Positions 14,101-26,100 of a DNA stretch of 62,492 nt are shown here, in pieces. The notes beneath the pieces were generated by a model. It saw nothing but the letters and a program-made list of their open reading frames with translations, ran no database searches and was not told the origin of the DNA. Origin of the DNA: Leptolinea sp. UBA5203 (lineage in GTDB: Bacteria; Chloroflexota; Anaerolineae; Anaerolineales; Anaerolineaceae); assembly GCA_002412765.1 (NCBI GenBank), contig DHVR01000027.1:1-62492 (forward strand). The letters run 5' to 3'. The translations under genes were made by a program, and so were the position numbers. Position 1 is the stretch's first letter. The number at the start of each line of letters is the position of its first letter.

Positions 14101-17100
14101 TACCCGCTGTCACTTTGGCGGTTGTTTTCTCATTAACATAATTATTCAAACTGACATTTCTGGCGTTGATATCTGCATTGCGGATGAACATCTCATAATC
14201 GCTGCCGGTGGTTATAGCCAGGGCCAGGTTCACATTGGCTGTCAAACCGCCCACTGTGATACCCCAAGCTTCTGCTTCTGCCAGGTTATAAACATAAGAC
14301 TGCAGATTCATATCCTGAGTCAAGCGAATCCAGGCGCCGTCATTCACATACGTATTCACATCCAACGTGCTGTGCACAGCGGCGATATCCCCTTGAATGG
14401 CACCCAAACCAATACTGCCGCCGTAGGATTCCGCGGATGCACCCTGATCCGTTCTTGTAGTGCAATTGTCCTCAAAGTTGTATAATGTGCGGACAGTCAA
14501 GTTTCGTGCTTCGATGCGGGTCGGATTGGCCGTGCTGCTGTCAATATAAGCCGAGATAACCGGCGACAAAACCAAGACGGCTACATTCAATCCACCGCCA
14601 ATGGCCCCGCCATTGGCTCCCAAGTCATAAGCATCGGCATCCGCCCGAACAACGGCCTGAACCAACATATCACCAATTAATTTAATTCTGGCACCTTTAG
14701 CAACAAATGCCTTGGCGCGCGGAGTGGTTACATTTACTGAAATAGCGCCACCCACACCGCCACCTGGTCCAGCAGCGACGCTCATTCCGAAAGCAGTCGA
14801 GGTGATATCGCTGACGGCTTTCACGGTGACGTTACGGACTGTACCCGTTGATTGACCAATCCGTACCAGGCCAAGATAAGCCAGGGTTTCACCGGTTACG
14901 CTGGAAACCGCGATGGAGAAGCCTGCGCCAATTCCTGTGAGTGATATATTTGCGCCAAGTGAATCGGCTGAGATAATCCGCGTGGCATTTGCCAGGACAA
15001 ATATTTCATCTGCGGCATTGATCGTAACGGCATCCATACTATTTGTAGAAAGCAGCCCTATGCTGGCCCGTTGATTACCTTTATCCACAAAGACGACAAC
15101 CTGTCCACCCATACTGGCACCGGCAGAGAAGTTACCGGCAATTGCCCAACCGGACATATCCGTGTTCAAATAAGCCTGTACCGAAATATCGTCACCCGCG
15201 TTCAGCGTGGTGCCGCCCAGGACATAAGCTTCCACATTGCTGCCGACCACATTCACAGTAAAGGCTGCGCCGTAAGCCACGCCGCCGATGGTGACCGTAC
15301 CGGCTGCACCGGTAAAGCGAATACGTTCTTCGGCATACAGATCGATATCACCGGTGAAGGCAATCACGGTTGCACCGGTGCCAATATAAACGATCGTACC
15401 GGAGCGGCTGGCATCGCCAGCGGCGCCCAATCCGGCGTTCAAATTGCTGTCTAAATCTTCATCTTGCAAACGATCCTGAGCATCCAAAGTAGTGGAGCCT
15501 ACCAGGGCATTGTTATCAGGGGTATTGTCGGATCCATTGTTGTCGGTACCATCGTAACCGCCGACCCAACCCGCCAGGATATCTTTCATGCCCGTTCCGG
15601 CACCGGCATTGCTGCCTACAAATTGATTTCCACTGCTATACGATGAATTATCACCTATCGGATCTTCGTTGACTGTCTGGTTATAATCCGCTTCGTCGTC
15701 GGTACGTTCATCCCCATTCTCGTCATAATCCGTTTCGCTATATTCCACACTGTAACGGGTGGTGAATTCCGATCCCACCACGTTAACCAGAATGGTCAGG
15801 CCAAACGCGCCGCCGCCAACACCAATGGCAGCCGTGATGGCGATCAAGTCTTTGTTATTCAAAGCTGAGAGGAGTACATCCTTGCTGGCTGAGACCATGG
15901 CGTAATCGCCAATATAGGTCTTGGCACTGTTGCGCAGTACATTCACCTGTACTGCCCCACCAACCCCAACGATACCACCGGCAACTGCGCCAGCAAAATT
16001 GAAGATCCAGGCATGGTTAAGACTGGTAACAATGACATCCTGTTCTGAACCCACACCGGTACGATCTTGATTGATGCGTGCATTGGCCCCAATGAAGGCA
16101 AAGGTATCCGAATTAAAGACCCCCACCAAAATGGCACCAGCATCGCCGTTGTACAGGCCAAACGCGCCCGCACCAATGACCGAGATAATGCGGTCATCGG
16201 AGTAGGCTTGTACAATCAATCCGCGGATTGGAGCATAGGAACCGTAGGTGACGAAGCTGCCGTCACTGGCCATGCGATTCTGGTAAACCATGTCCACCAG
16301 ACCATCACCCTGTGCTTTCGCATTGATAATGGAATTTGCTCCGATAAAGGCTTTGGTATCTTTCACTTCCACCAACACACCGATACTAGCGCCCACACCT
16401 ACAGCCCCAAAGCCAAGGCCCAAGCTGCCTGCGACCAGGATGACATCCAGGTCATCATAGGCATTCACCAGCACATTCCCATTGGAGGTTACGACTGCAC
16501 CAATGCCATCGCTGTCATCTTCACCGATGTAGGCTTGAGTGGAATTGACGATAGAGACCACGGAGATGGAACCGGCCACGGATACCATGCCGGAACCAGT
16601 GACACCCACCGAAATGGATACAATCTTATCCACTGCATAGGCATTGACAATCACATTTTGTTGAGCAAAGACGGTAGCACCGTCCGCGATATAGGCTTTG
16701 ACGTCATTCACCACCACGGCCACATCAGCTTCGGGCGTGACAGAAACCACACCGGCACCGTTGCCAACAGCCGCGACACCAATATGGAAGTAATCATTTC
16801 CTGCCAGCACTTCCACACTTTGGGCGCTGTTGGGAGTATGGCCTGATTCCAGGTGTTGGTTGATATCAGCATCACCAATGTGGGCATCCACATTGGCCTT
16901 CATGACATTGGTTAGACCGCTGACGTTTACAGCGACTGTACCTGCGCCGCCGCCGCTGATTGCAAAGGTCAGGGACAGGTCACGGTTCAAAGCAGAGACT
17001 GCAATCCCGTTTACGATGACTGTGTTGGGCGTAGTGGAGCGAGTCTTGGTGAGTACATCGGCATCCGAATCAATATCATCCGTACCGTCATTGTTCATAT

Positions 17101-20100
17101 CAGAGACGTATTGTGCGCCGGGGGTGCGGATGTTGGCAGAGACCTCATCAATGGTGCCATTCCAGAAAGTGTGAGCCGTTCCGCTGGCAGTGCTACTATC
17201 CAGATCAATGGCTGTGCCTTGGCTGGCAGCCAATTGATCGACTGCCAATTTGATGGTCGAGCTATCTACTACGATCACATAATAAGTTCCACCGTCGTTC
17301 AATCCGCCAATCACATTCCCGCCGCCCGCGTTATAAGCCAACGCCTGACCAGTGGTGTACTCGTGGTTGTAGCCTAAATCGATACTGTCATTGGCATTGT
17401 CTACGGCTGTGGAAGGATTAATAGCAGGTCGATCCACGACCACAATGCTGGATTTTTGTAATTCAAAGGATGTCCCGCTGACGCCGCGACCTTCCAGGTC
17501 ACCGGTTTCCAAATTGATGGCCGTACCGGATTTTGCATCCGCATACGAAGCCGCTAATTTGATCGTATTGGCATCCACTACGATGACGTAGTAGCTGCCG
17601 CCGTTGGTCAACCAATTGGCTACTGGCCCGGTATCATCCGAGCTGTTGCTATAGATGACCACGTCGCCTGTTTCATAGCCATGACCTGCCAGGCTGATGC
17701 TGTTACTGCCTGAGTTGACACTGCCTTCATTAAACGTATTTTTGGGATCTTCCGTCCAGGTTTCCGTGTAACTGCCGCTAAAGCAAACCACACCGGTCCC
17801 GTTACCTTCGGCATCCACCTGAGCGCCGTCCGCAATGTATGCTTTGATATCTTTGACGGCTACGGATACATCAATGGAAGCACCCACACCCACCGTGCCT
17901 GCGCCGCTGATACTGCCGGCTACCATGACCACATTGGTGTCATCATTGGCATTGACCAGAACGGAGCCGATGGTGTATACGATGGCTGTGCCATCGATAT
18001 GAGCCAGCGTTTTCAAAACAAGGGTATAAACGCCCACTGAACCAGCCACGGCAACCGTACCGGCGCCTGCCAGCGAGGCGGAGATGGAAATGATCTCTTC
18101 GGAGGAGATGGCCTGAACCAGCACATTTCCAACGGCATTGATGGTACCGGCGATGAAGGCTTCAACGGTCTTGGTCAGAACACCCACATCCAGACCGGCA
18201 CCAACGCCAACCGTCCCAGCGCCAGCAATGGCACCCGCAACACCCCAAAGGATGGTCTTTCCGCCGGCAAAAACATTCACTACCTGAGAGGCTAGTGAAC
18301 TATGCCTATCATCCTCCTGATCAGCATCACCTTCAGTCACCGAAGCGCCTGAATCAATGTGAGCTGAAATTGAATCCACGATTACATTCAACGTAACAGA
18401 GGCGGCCACACCGGTATTCCCGGCGCCAACCCCGCCCACCGCAAAGGATCGCACGGCATGCGTAGAAACCGCCGTCACCCACACACCGCGCTGGTTAACC
18501 TGCTGCCAGGCACCCGGAGCAGTGGTGCTGCCGCTGTAAACTAATTGTGTACCTTTCTTGCCTTTGCCTTTCACGACAACGGAAGAGCCAACATAAGCTT
18601 CGATGTGATTGTTGGTAACCAATGTGGTGTTGGTGACTCCCACGGCCACGGTTCCAGCGAAGCTGGCAACACCCGCAACAAAGACCAGGGAAACATTATC
18701 TTCAGCACAAACGCCGACATTGCCTAGAGCAGTCAAATGAGCTGCATTGTTCAGGAAGGCTTTTACGGTGTTCTGTACGGTGCCAATCACAACCGAGCCG
18801 CCCACGGCAACTTTACCGGCGCCCTGCCCGCCGACTGCCAAAGCAATCATTTCGCCGGTCTGTAAGGCGCCTACCAGGATGTCCCCATTCGTGGATTCAA
18901 GGGTCGCGCTGCTGACATAGGCCTGGATGGTTGCACCAATCCAGTTGAAACCAATGGAAGCGCCAACGGCCACTTTGCCTGCGCCTGCCACATTCCCGGC
19001 CAGGGCATGAATCTTGGCGGTGTCATCGGCAGAAACAGAGATTGTACCGGTAGAGAGAATATTGGTAGCTGCTCCAGTGATATACGCCTCGGTTTTGTTT
19101 TGAATCACGTTCACTGCCAGAGCAGCCGCCACGGCTACTTTCTGCGAGCCTGCGCCGCCTGCTGCGGCTGCGTCAATGGTGGAAGTATTCTTTGCAGAGA
19201 CAGTTAAGGTGGACTCATCCGTAGTCAGATTCGCCATGTCTCCGATGCGAAGTTGGGAAGCGATGATATAAGCCCGAACCATCGGCATGATCATGTTGAA
19301 GGCCACGGCTGCACCAACGCCGGCTGTTTCGCCATACCCAATGGCACCAGCCACGTTATAGATAGCCGAACTGTTGGTAGCTTTTACTGCGGCGTTCCCG
19401 CTGTTCGAAGCTGCCAAAGTATTGACCCCATTCAGGAAGGATTCAACCGTGGAAAGAATCAAGTTGACCGCGATCGTTCCACCGACACCCACCTTGCCTT
19501 TGGAAGCGCCAACAGCACCGGCAGCGGCAATGATCTGACCACTGCCGTCAGAAATCACATCCAGAGCGCCGCCGTAACTCATCACGGCAGATTCAATTTT
19601 GGCGCGTACTTCACTCAAAATTAAGTTGACCACGAAAGCCGCACCAACGCCGACTTTACCGCCATAAGATAATGCGCCGCCAATGGCGATGATATCGGAG
19701 TTATCCGACGCGGAGACTTTAACACCGCTGGTGAGGGTACTGCCAGCAGCAATGCCTTCCATCACAGCTTCGGTAATATTTTTAATAATATTGATCGCAA
19801 CCGAACCGGCAATGGCAATCCCTTTTTCTTTAGGTGCGCCAGCGCCGCCAGCAGCCAGCGCAAAAATGTCACTGCTGCGAGTGGCCTGTACTAACAACCC
19901 AATCGGATTGTCGGTAAGCAGACCGGTTTGATTCAGGTTTACGTTTTGCAGCATGGCACGGGTTTTTCCGCCAATCCAGTTGAAGGACACCGAACCGGCA
20001 ATCCCCACGGATGTTCCTTGGCTTGAATTATTAAGCGCCAAACTACCGGAAGCAGTTCGGATGATCGTATCATTATTGGCCGTAACCGAAATATTCTTCG

Positions 20101-23100
20101 CTGTTACTTTTCCTGCATCGCGAATAGCTGCTTCGACATTATCGATGCTGACATTCACGGAAATATCCCCGGCAACAGCAAAGGAATTCTTGGCGCCCTG
20201 CTGTGTACTGGAGGTAGAGGAAGATCCTGAAGAGGGCAGGTTCTGACCTGCTAATCCCATTTGAACCAATAAGGTGGCTTTCCAGTGAGCACGGGGCATC
20301 CCGCTGCCGCTGGTGGTACCCTTGGAAGACTCCGGGGCGGAAGGTTTTTTATCTTTTACTGATGCTGCTGCCACGGAGAAAGCCCAATTGTGTCCACCGG
20401 CATCCGCTTTAACAATCAAGTCCCGACTTAGATTTAATGATTCAACCGCATTATCGCCATTCAATGCAGTGACACTAACCCCGCCTGCACTTTGAATGGT
20501 GGACAACGCATTCAGCGCCTGAGAAACCTGCGCTGCTGTTGCGTTGTAAGGCAGAATCTGTGAAACCAACCCGCCAAAACTGAGAGTAAAGGCGCCCCGA
20601 TAGGAATTGTGTTTTAGTTCTTGAGTCTCTTTAGTAGTACTGGTTCCATCAGTCCCTGTTTGTACACTGGGGCTGCCATCAAAATCAGCGTAACTGATGA
20701 AAATAAATTCGTCCACATCCCCGATCTCACTGAAGGTAATCGTAAAGCCATCACTGACCGCCACAACTGTAACATACCCGGTACCGGCAGCATTGGTGTT
20801 CTTGATACTCTGCAAGGCATTCAAAGCATCCGCAATTTGGGAGGCGGTAGCATTCCATGCCAAAGGCATACTGAGTTCATCCTGAAATTCCAGGGCATAC
20901 GCACCCTGTGTAGCATCCACAACTTCCAGATGCTGCTGTTCAGGCGTATTGGTGGCGCCTTCTACATATAAAGAAGAGGTTGCTTCGGCATCGAATTGAG
21001 TGGTGATGGCCGGTTTGTTCCCGGTACTAATAAAAGTGATCGTCCAGGTGTCCAGGGAATTCATGGTAACTACAACATCAGCACCAATCGCTACCAGTGC
21101 TGCCTGCAGGGTTGCTGCATCAACATCATAGGGCAAAGCCATCGTGGAAGAACCATTATAGGAAAAGATCAAATCATTTCCAGTGGCATCGTTCTGAATA
21201 CTTTGGACTTCATAGGTTGATGTTCCACCGTTGGTTTCATTGTTGATCAAATGACCAATGAAGGGGGTACCACCGGTCACGGCAGCGGAGGTGATGAGCT
21301 TCTTGGCGCCGATGGTATTGAAGGTAACCACCCAGGGTTCCCCTTCCGCCTGGGTAACCGTCACACCGCCATCGGCAGCAATACCACTCAAGGCGTTGAG
21401 CGCACTTTGAATTTCCGCAGCACTGGCGTTCCAGTTCAAAGCGGTGCTTGTTTCCAAGCCATAGGCCAGGACAAATTGACCCTGGCTGGCGTTGGTTTCA
21501 ATCCATTGTACTTCATGGGTATCCACCCCGCCTTGGACAAGGGTTTTGATTACGCCGGCTCCATCAAATTCGGGGACAACAGTCATTACGATGGCAGCCT
21601 GGTTGCCGTTACCCGAGAAGGCAACTTCCCAGGGTCCAGCCACGCCGTCTTCCAGATTACCCACCAGGGCATACACATCCCGGATCAGGGTATTAACAGC
21701 CAGAGTGATGCCTACTGCAGCGCTGGTACCCATGGCAATGCTGCCAGCCAGATTGATATTGGTCGTGTCATCGATTGCGCTGATTTGCACCCCGCCGCCA
21801 ACTACCTTTACTGTACTGGCAATACGTGCGATGGTGGTGTTGAATAATCCAACGTACGAAATGGCGCCAGCAATACCATAGCCATCGGAGGCTTGTGAAC
21901 CAGCTTGTACCAGGGAGAAATTGATGATGTCAGTATTGGCTTTGACAATCAGGTCTTCGTCATCCGCAATGCGGATCTTTGTGCCGCTGCCAATTTCAGC
22001 GATCGTATCAAAGAACATCAAAGAAACGAAGACACTCCCGCCAATACCGTTCTTACCTCCACTGGCTCCCAGTGGTGTAAACACAGTGCCGGGAAATCCT
22101 TTGAAGAATTGTTTTAAGGATTCCAGTTTCTTGCCAGAGGACAAGCCAGGCTGCAAGTTGAAAGCAAAATTGCCTGCTACATTTACAAGAGAGGCATAAA
22201 CATTCGCCAGAACGGATACACTCTGGTCGTCGGTTTGATAAGCAGCATCCTGATTAATATTTACATCATTTTCGATTCTGGCTGTGGTATTGTTTTCCAA
22301 AAATGTAAAGGCAATCGCGCCGGCAATGGAAATTTTCGTATCCACACCATCTTCGGTGTTTGAAATACATCTGGTTACACTGTTGAAGATGGAACCAGTA
22401 ATCCCCAGATCAAACGAGGATTTAAGTGTACTGAAGATGGTACCGGCCAAACTACCAAGGGAGGCATTCATCAAATCGGTTACGGTAGCAGCCACCAAAG
22501 AAGGGTAGCGCATATCGGATTGCACGATAAGATTCCGTCCGGCATCCAATATTGCGTTGGATCGTACGACAGCCACAACATTGTTTACCAATACAACAAT
22601 ATTAAATGTACCGCCAATACCGGCTGTACTGCCACCGCTATCTTTAGTAACAGTATTTTCAGCAACAGCAATGCTCTGCCATGAATCAACTTCACTGGCT
22701 TCAATTACAATGTCTGATCCACTTTTCAATATGGCACTGGAGCCAACCGATGCGGTTGTGTGATTGACAGTGACGATACCGGTGAAAGTGGCTGCCACAT
22801 TGATTTTTAAAGGATCCGTCTTAGCTTTCTCATCTTCGGTTGAGGCATTTGATTTCAAAATGTATTTCTTGAATAAATCAACCAGTTTGAAAATGCCCCC
22901 CTTGACTGCTTTCGTTGCGCTATTCTGGATGTAGCATTTAAGCATATCCACCGGTGTATAGGTGGTCCCAATATAAGATTCTGCTGCACTGGATTCGGAC
23001 GTATCCAGGGTTGCTGAGATGCCAATTCCATTGGTCAACCCGGTATCCAGATAATGATTACCGTTACGAGCTAAATCCGAAACATCAAATTCAACCGGTT

Positions 23101-26100
23101 GAACCAAAGCAATATCCGCATAATCTTTGACTAACATAAAATGGTCATCGTCGATGCGAACTACATAGTAATACACGCTATCCATCAAACCACCCAAGGA
23201 TTGATCGTAGGTTTGCTGGGTTTCAGTTTTGGTCAAATAAGGCATGGGGACATACGTCGTGCCATTATTGCTGAAAGGATCATAGGTAATGAACGAACCG
23301 TTGAATTGAATCCATGTACCCGGGTTACTCACTTCACTTAATCGAATATAAGCACATGTCTCATCTGTCCCGGTACAGGGGGTAACACTGTAAATTCTAT
23401 AAGTGGTTCCATCAACTAAACCAGTTATGGTGGTGTTGTCATCAATTTCATACAAAACTAAATCACCAACCGTTAGATTGCCGGGCGCTGCAATCATAAT
23501 CTGATCCGTAGCTTCGTCGATACTCGTAACAACAAAACCATATTTGAAATCCAGGGTGACATTCGTTGTTACTGTCGGATCAACCGTATAAAAAACCACA
23601 TCGCCGGTTATAAAACCGTGCCCAGGAATGTAAAGGGTGTCAGTTTCATTATTTACCGCGGTACTGGAGACAACAAAGGTTTTCCTTTTGGAAACATCCT
23701 GATAAGCAAAAGCATGAATCCCGATTCCGCTTGGAATTGAAGTTACATCAACCAGAATGCCATTTTCGTCTTTGAGTTGGAAAGTATCTCCACTAACATT
23801 GAAAACCGTATATTGTCCCATGTCCGCCATGCCGCCAATGATCTCTGACAGTAAGGTTGAATAGACAAGAGTTTGTCCAACGGTAAAACCATGGCCTACT
23901 AAGGTGAAAGTATTAGTATCGAGATTTACTGCAGTGGAAGGATCAAATGTCTTGGTCTTTACTGGGGTAAAGGCATGAACAGCCCCGCTATTCACATATG
24001 TATTATTCAAATTGATAGGAGAAGAGGCTACCAATTGAATCGTGTTTGCGTCCAGAACAATCACATAATACTGTTCACCTGGTTCCAAACCGCCAATGGC
24101 CTTGGTGTAATCATCAATGGAATAAGTGACAAGATCCCCGGTATGTAAACCATGATTCGGAATCACGATGCTGTTGGTCAATACATTGTCCAAATCGATT
24201 TCAATGTCCGAAGCCAGATTGGTCATTGCCGCAGCGTTGATCCGTCCATTGACTTCAGCAATCACATTCGATACGGCAACGTATAAGCTGACAGAAATGC
24301 CAGCTTCTCCGCCACCGGTCATATTGATCAGGGTGGATGAACCGCCATAGTTGAAACCCTGTGCCAGAATATTCACTGAACCATAGGCATCCAATAAAGT
24401 GCCTGCGTCAATAATAATTTTTGAGGTTAACACCGAAACCCCAATCGCCAGACAAAATGCTTTTGTTGTATCTTCAACAGAACTGATTGTTCCTGTGCTG
24501 GCCGTGATGGAAGTGTAATTGGTGGCCGCCGAGTTTATAAAAATATTCCCAGCCGAGCTGAGGATACTGGCAGTGTCCTTAATCAGCACTTGGGCAGTTC
24601 CAACGCCCACGCCAAAGGCCAGAGCAAACTTGCTGTACATGACATATAAATCAGCATCGGCCACAGTGGAGGAAATGATATTAATATCATCAACAGCAGA
24701 AAGAAGGGTTGAACCGATCAATTCAATCATGGACCAGCCGATACGGACGTTCAGCCCAACCGGAATGGGAATCAAACCCTTGTCCAGGAAATCCATTCCG
24801 CATAAGGCTTCTACCAGGGAGCCGATCATGGTCCCTTCCAGAATTTCTTCTAGAAGGTAGTAGTCAATGATATACCCGGAATCTGCGGCGATATCAATGC
24901 TCTCTCCAGTGATCTTCCCATTATTGACAGAGACTGAGGCCGTATTCACATAGACACCTTGTTGTGTGCCAATGAGAACGCTGATATGCTCGCGTATCCA
25001 ATCCAGCGCTGCCACATTCCAACCACCGGTATTTTCTGCTTTGATGTTCACTGCCCCGCCGGCGAAAATGCCGCTGCCATGTGCCAGAATCTTAGACCCG
25101 TTCTTCATATCCAGATTGGTGACATTCAGGGTTATGTCCCCGGAAGTACCAATGGAGGGTGAGGTCTCGTAGTTGGGAGTAGACCCTGTGTTGATATTCC
25201 GTGTCGATAAAATTTTTCCATCCTGCAGGGTGACATCCCAGCCGTCAATGCGCAAGTCAGAACCCAACAACAAAATATCCGATTGGATATCTATGTCATT
25301 GAAAGTTGAGGTTGCCAGAATGGAAACCGATCCGGAATAGGGATTATCAAAGGATAAGATGTCCAGATCAGAATTGATCTGAGATATCTTAATGGTCAAC
25401 GAATCATTGGGCATATTAAAGATGAAGTCACCTTCATCATAATTTGCCCGCATTCTGCCGCTGGCTGTTGTGCTGTAATCTGCAATGGAAAAGGTATTGG
25501 CCGTGCGATCAAAGGTGTAGGAAAAATCATCCGTATTGATCGATGAATTCACATCGAAATCTTCAATGGACAAATTGATCGTATCGGCCGGTGCGGTTAA
25601 CATGGAATAGCTGCCGCGGATATCCGCCTCGCCTAATGAACCGGCAGTAAAGTCACCCTGATCATATCCATGGGCAGCACTCAATACGAGCTGGTTATTT
25701 GAACCACCCCCAGAATCAAAACTTGCCCCGACACCTTGTGTGCCAGTGAATTGCACGGTGACAATTTGATTATTACTGCCATCCCCGTTGAATTGCACGT
25801 TGTCTACATTGTTGAGGGTTATCACGCCGGTAAAATTAAAATTGCTAAAAATAAGTGTGGCGCTTGAATTGGCAACAGAAATGGACCCGCTGAGGGTTGT
25901 GGACCCAAGCGACCCACCGCCGGAGTAAGTATGGCTGCCCCCTAAGAATGTCACACCATTAACAAACTTCGTGGATGTGAACCCATCCAAACTTAAATTT
26001 TCAGAGATGGTTCCGCTTTCAACATATACCATGCCTGTAAAACCCGTGATCGTGTTACCAATCAAATAATCAATAGCCGCCTGGAATGGGGTGGCAGAAG

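Noticed and set aside
16067..16846. 259-codon plus-strand frame
   Set aside because: It is a mirror of the Gly/Val repeat block on the other strand; its His/Asp-rich composition comes from reading those codons in reverse.
12100..20250. CRISPR array considered because of regular ~230-nt spacing
   Set aside because: There are no short identical direct repeats; the regularity is at the protein level with diverged DNA inside one open frame.
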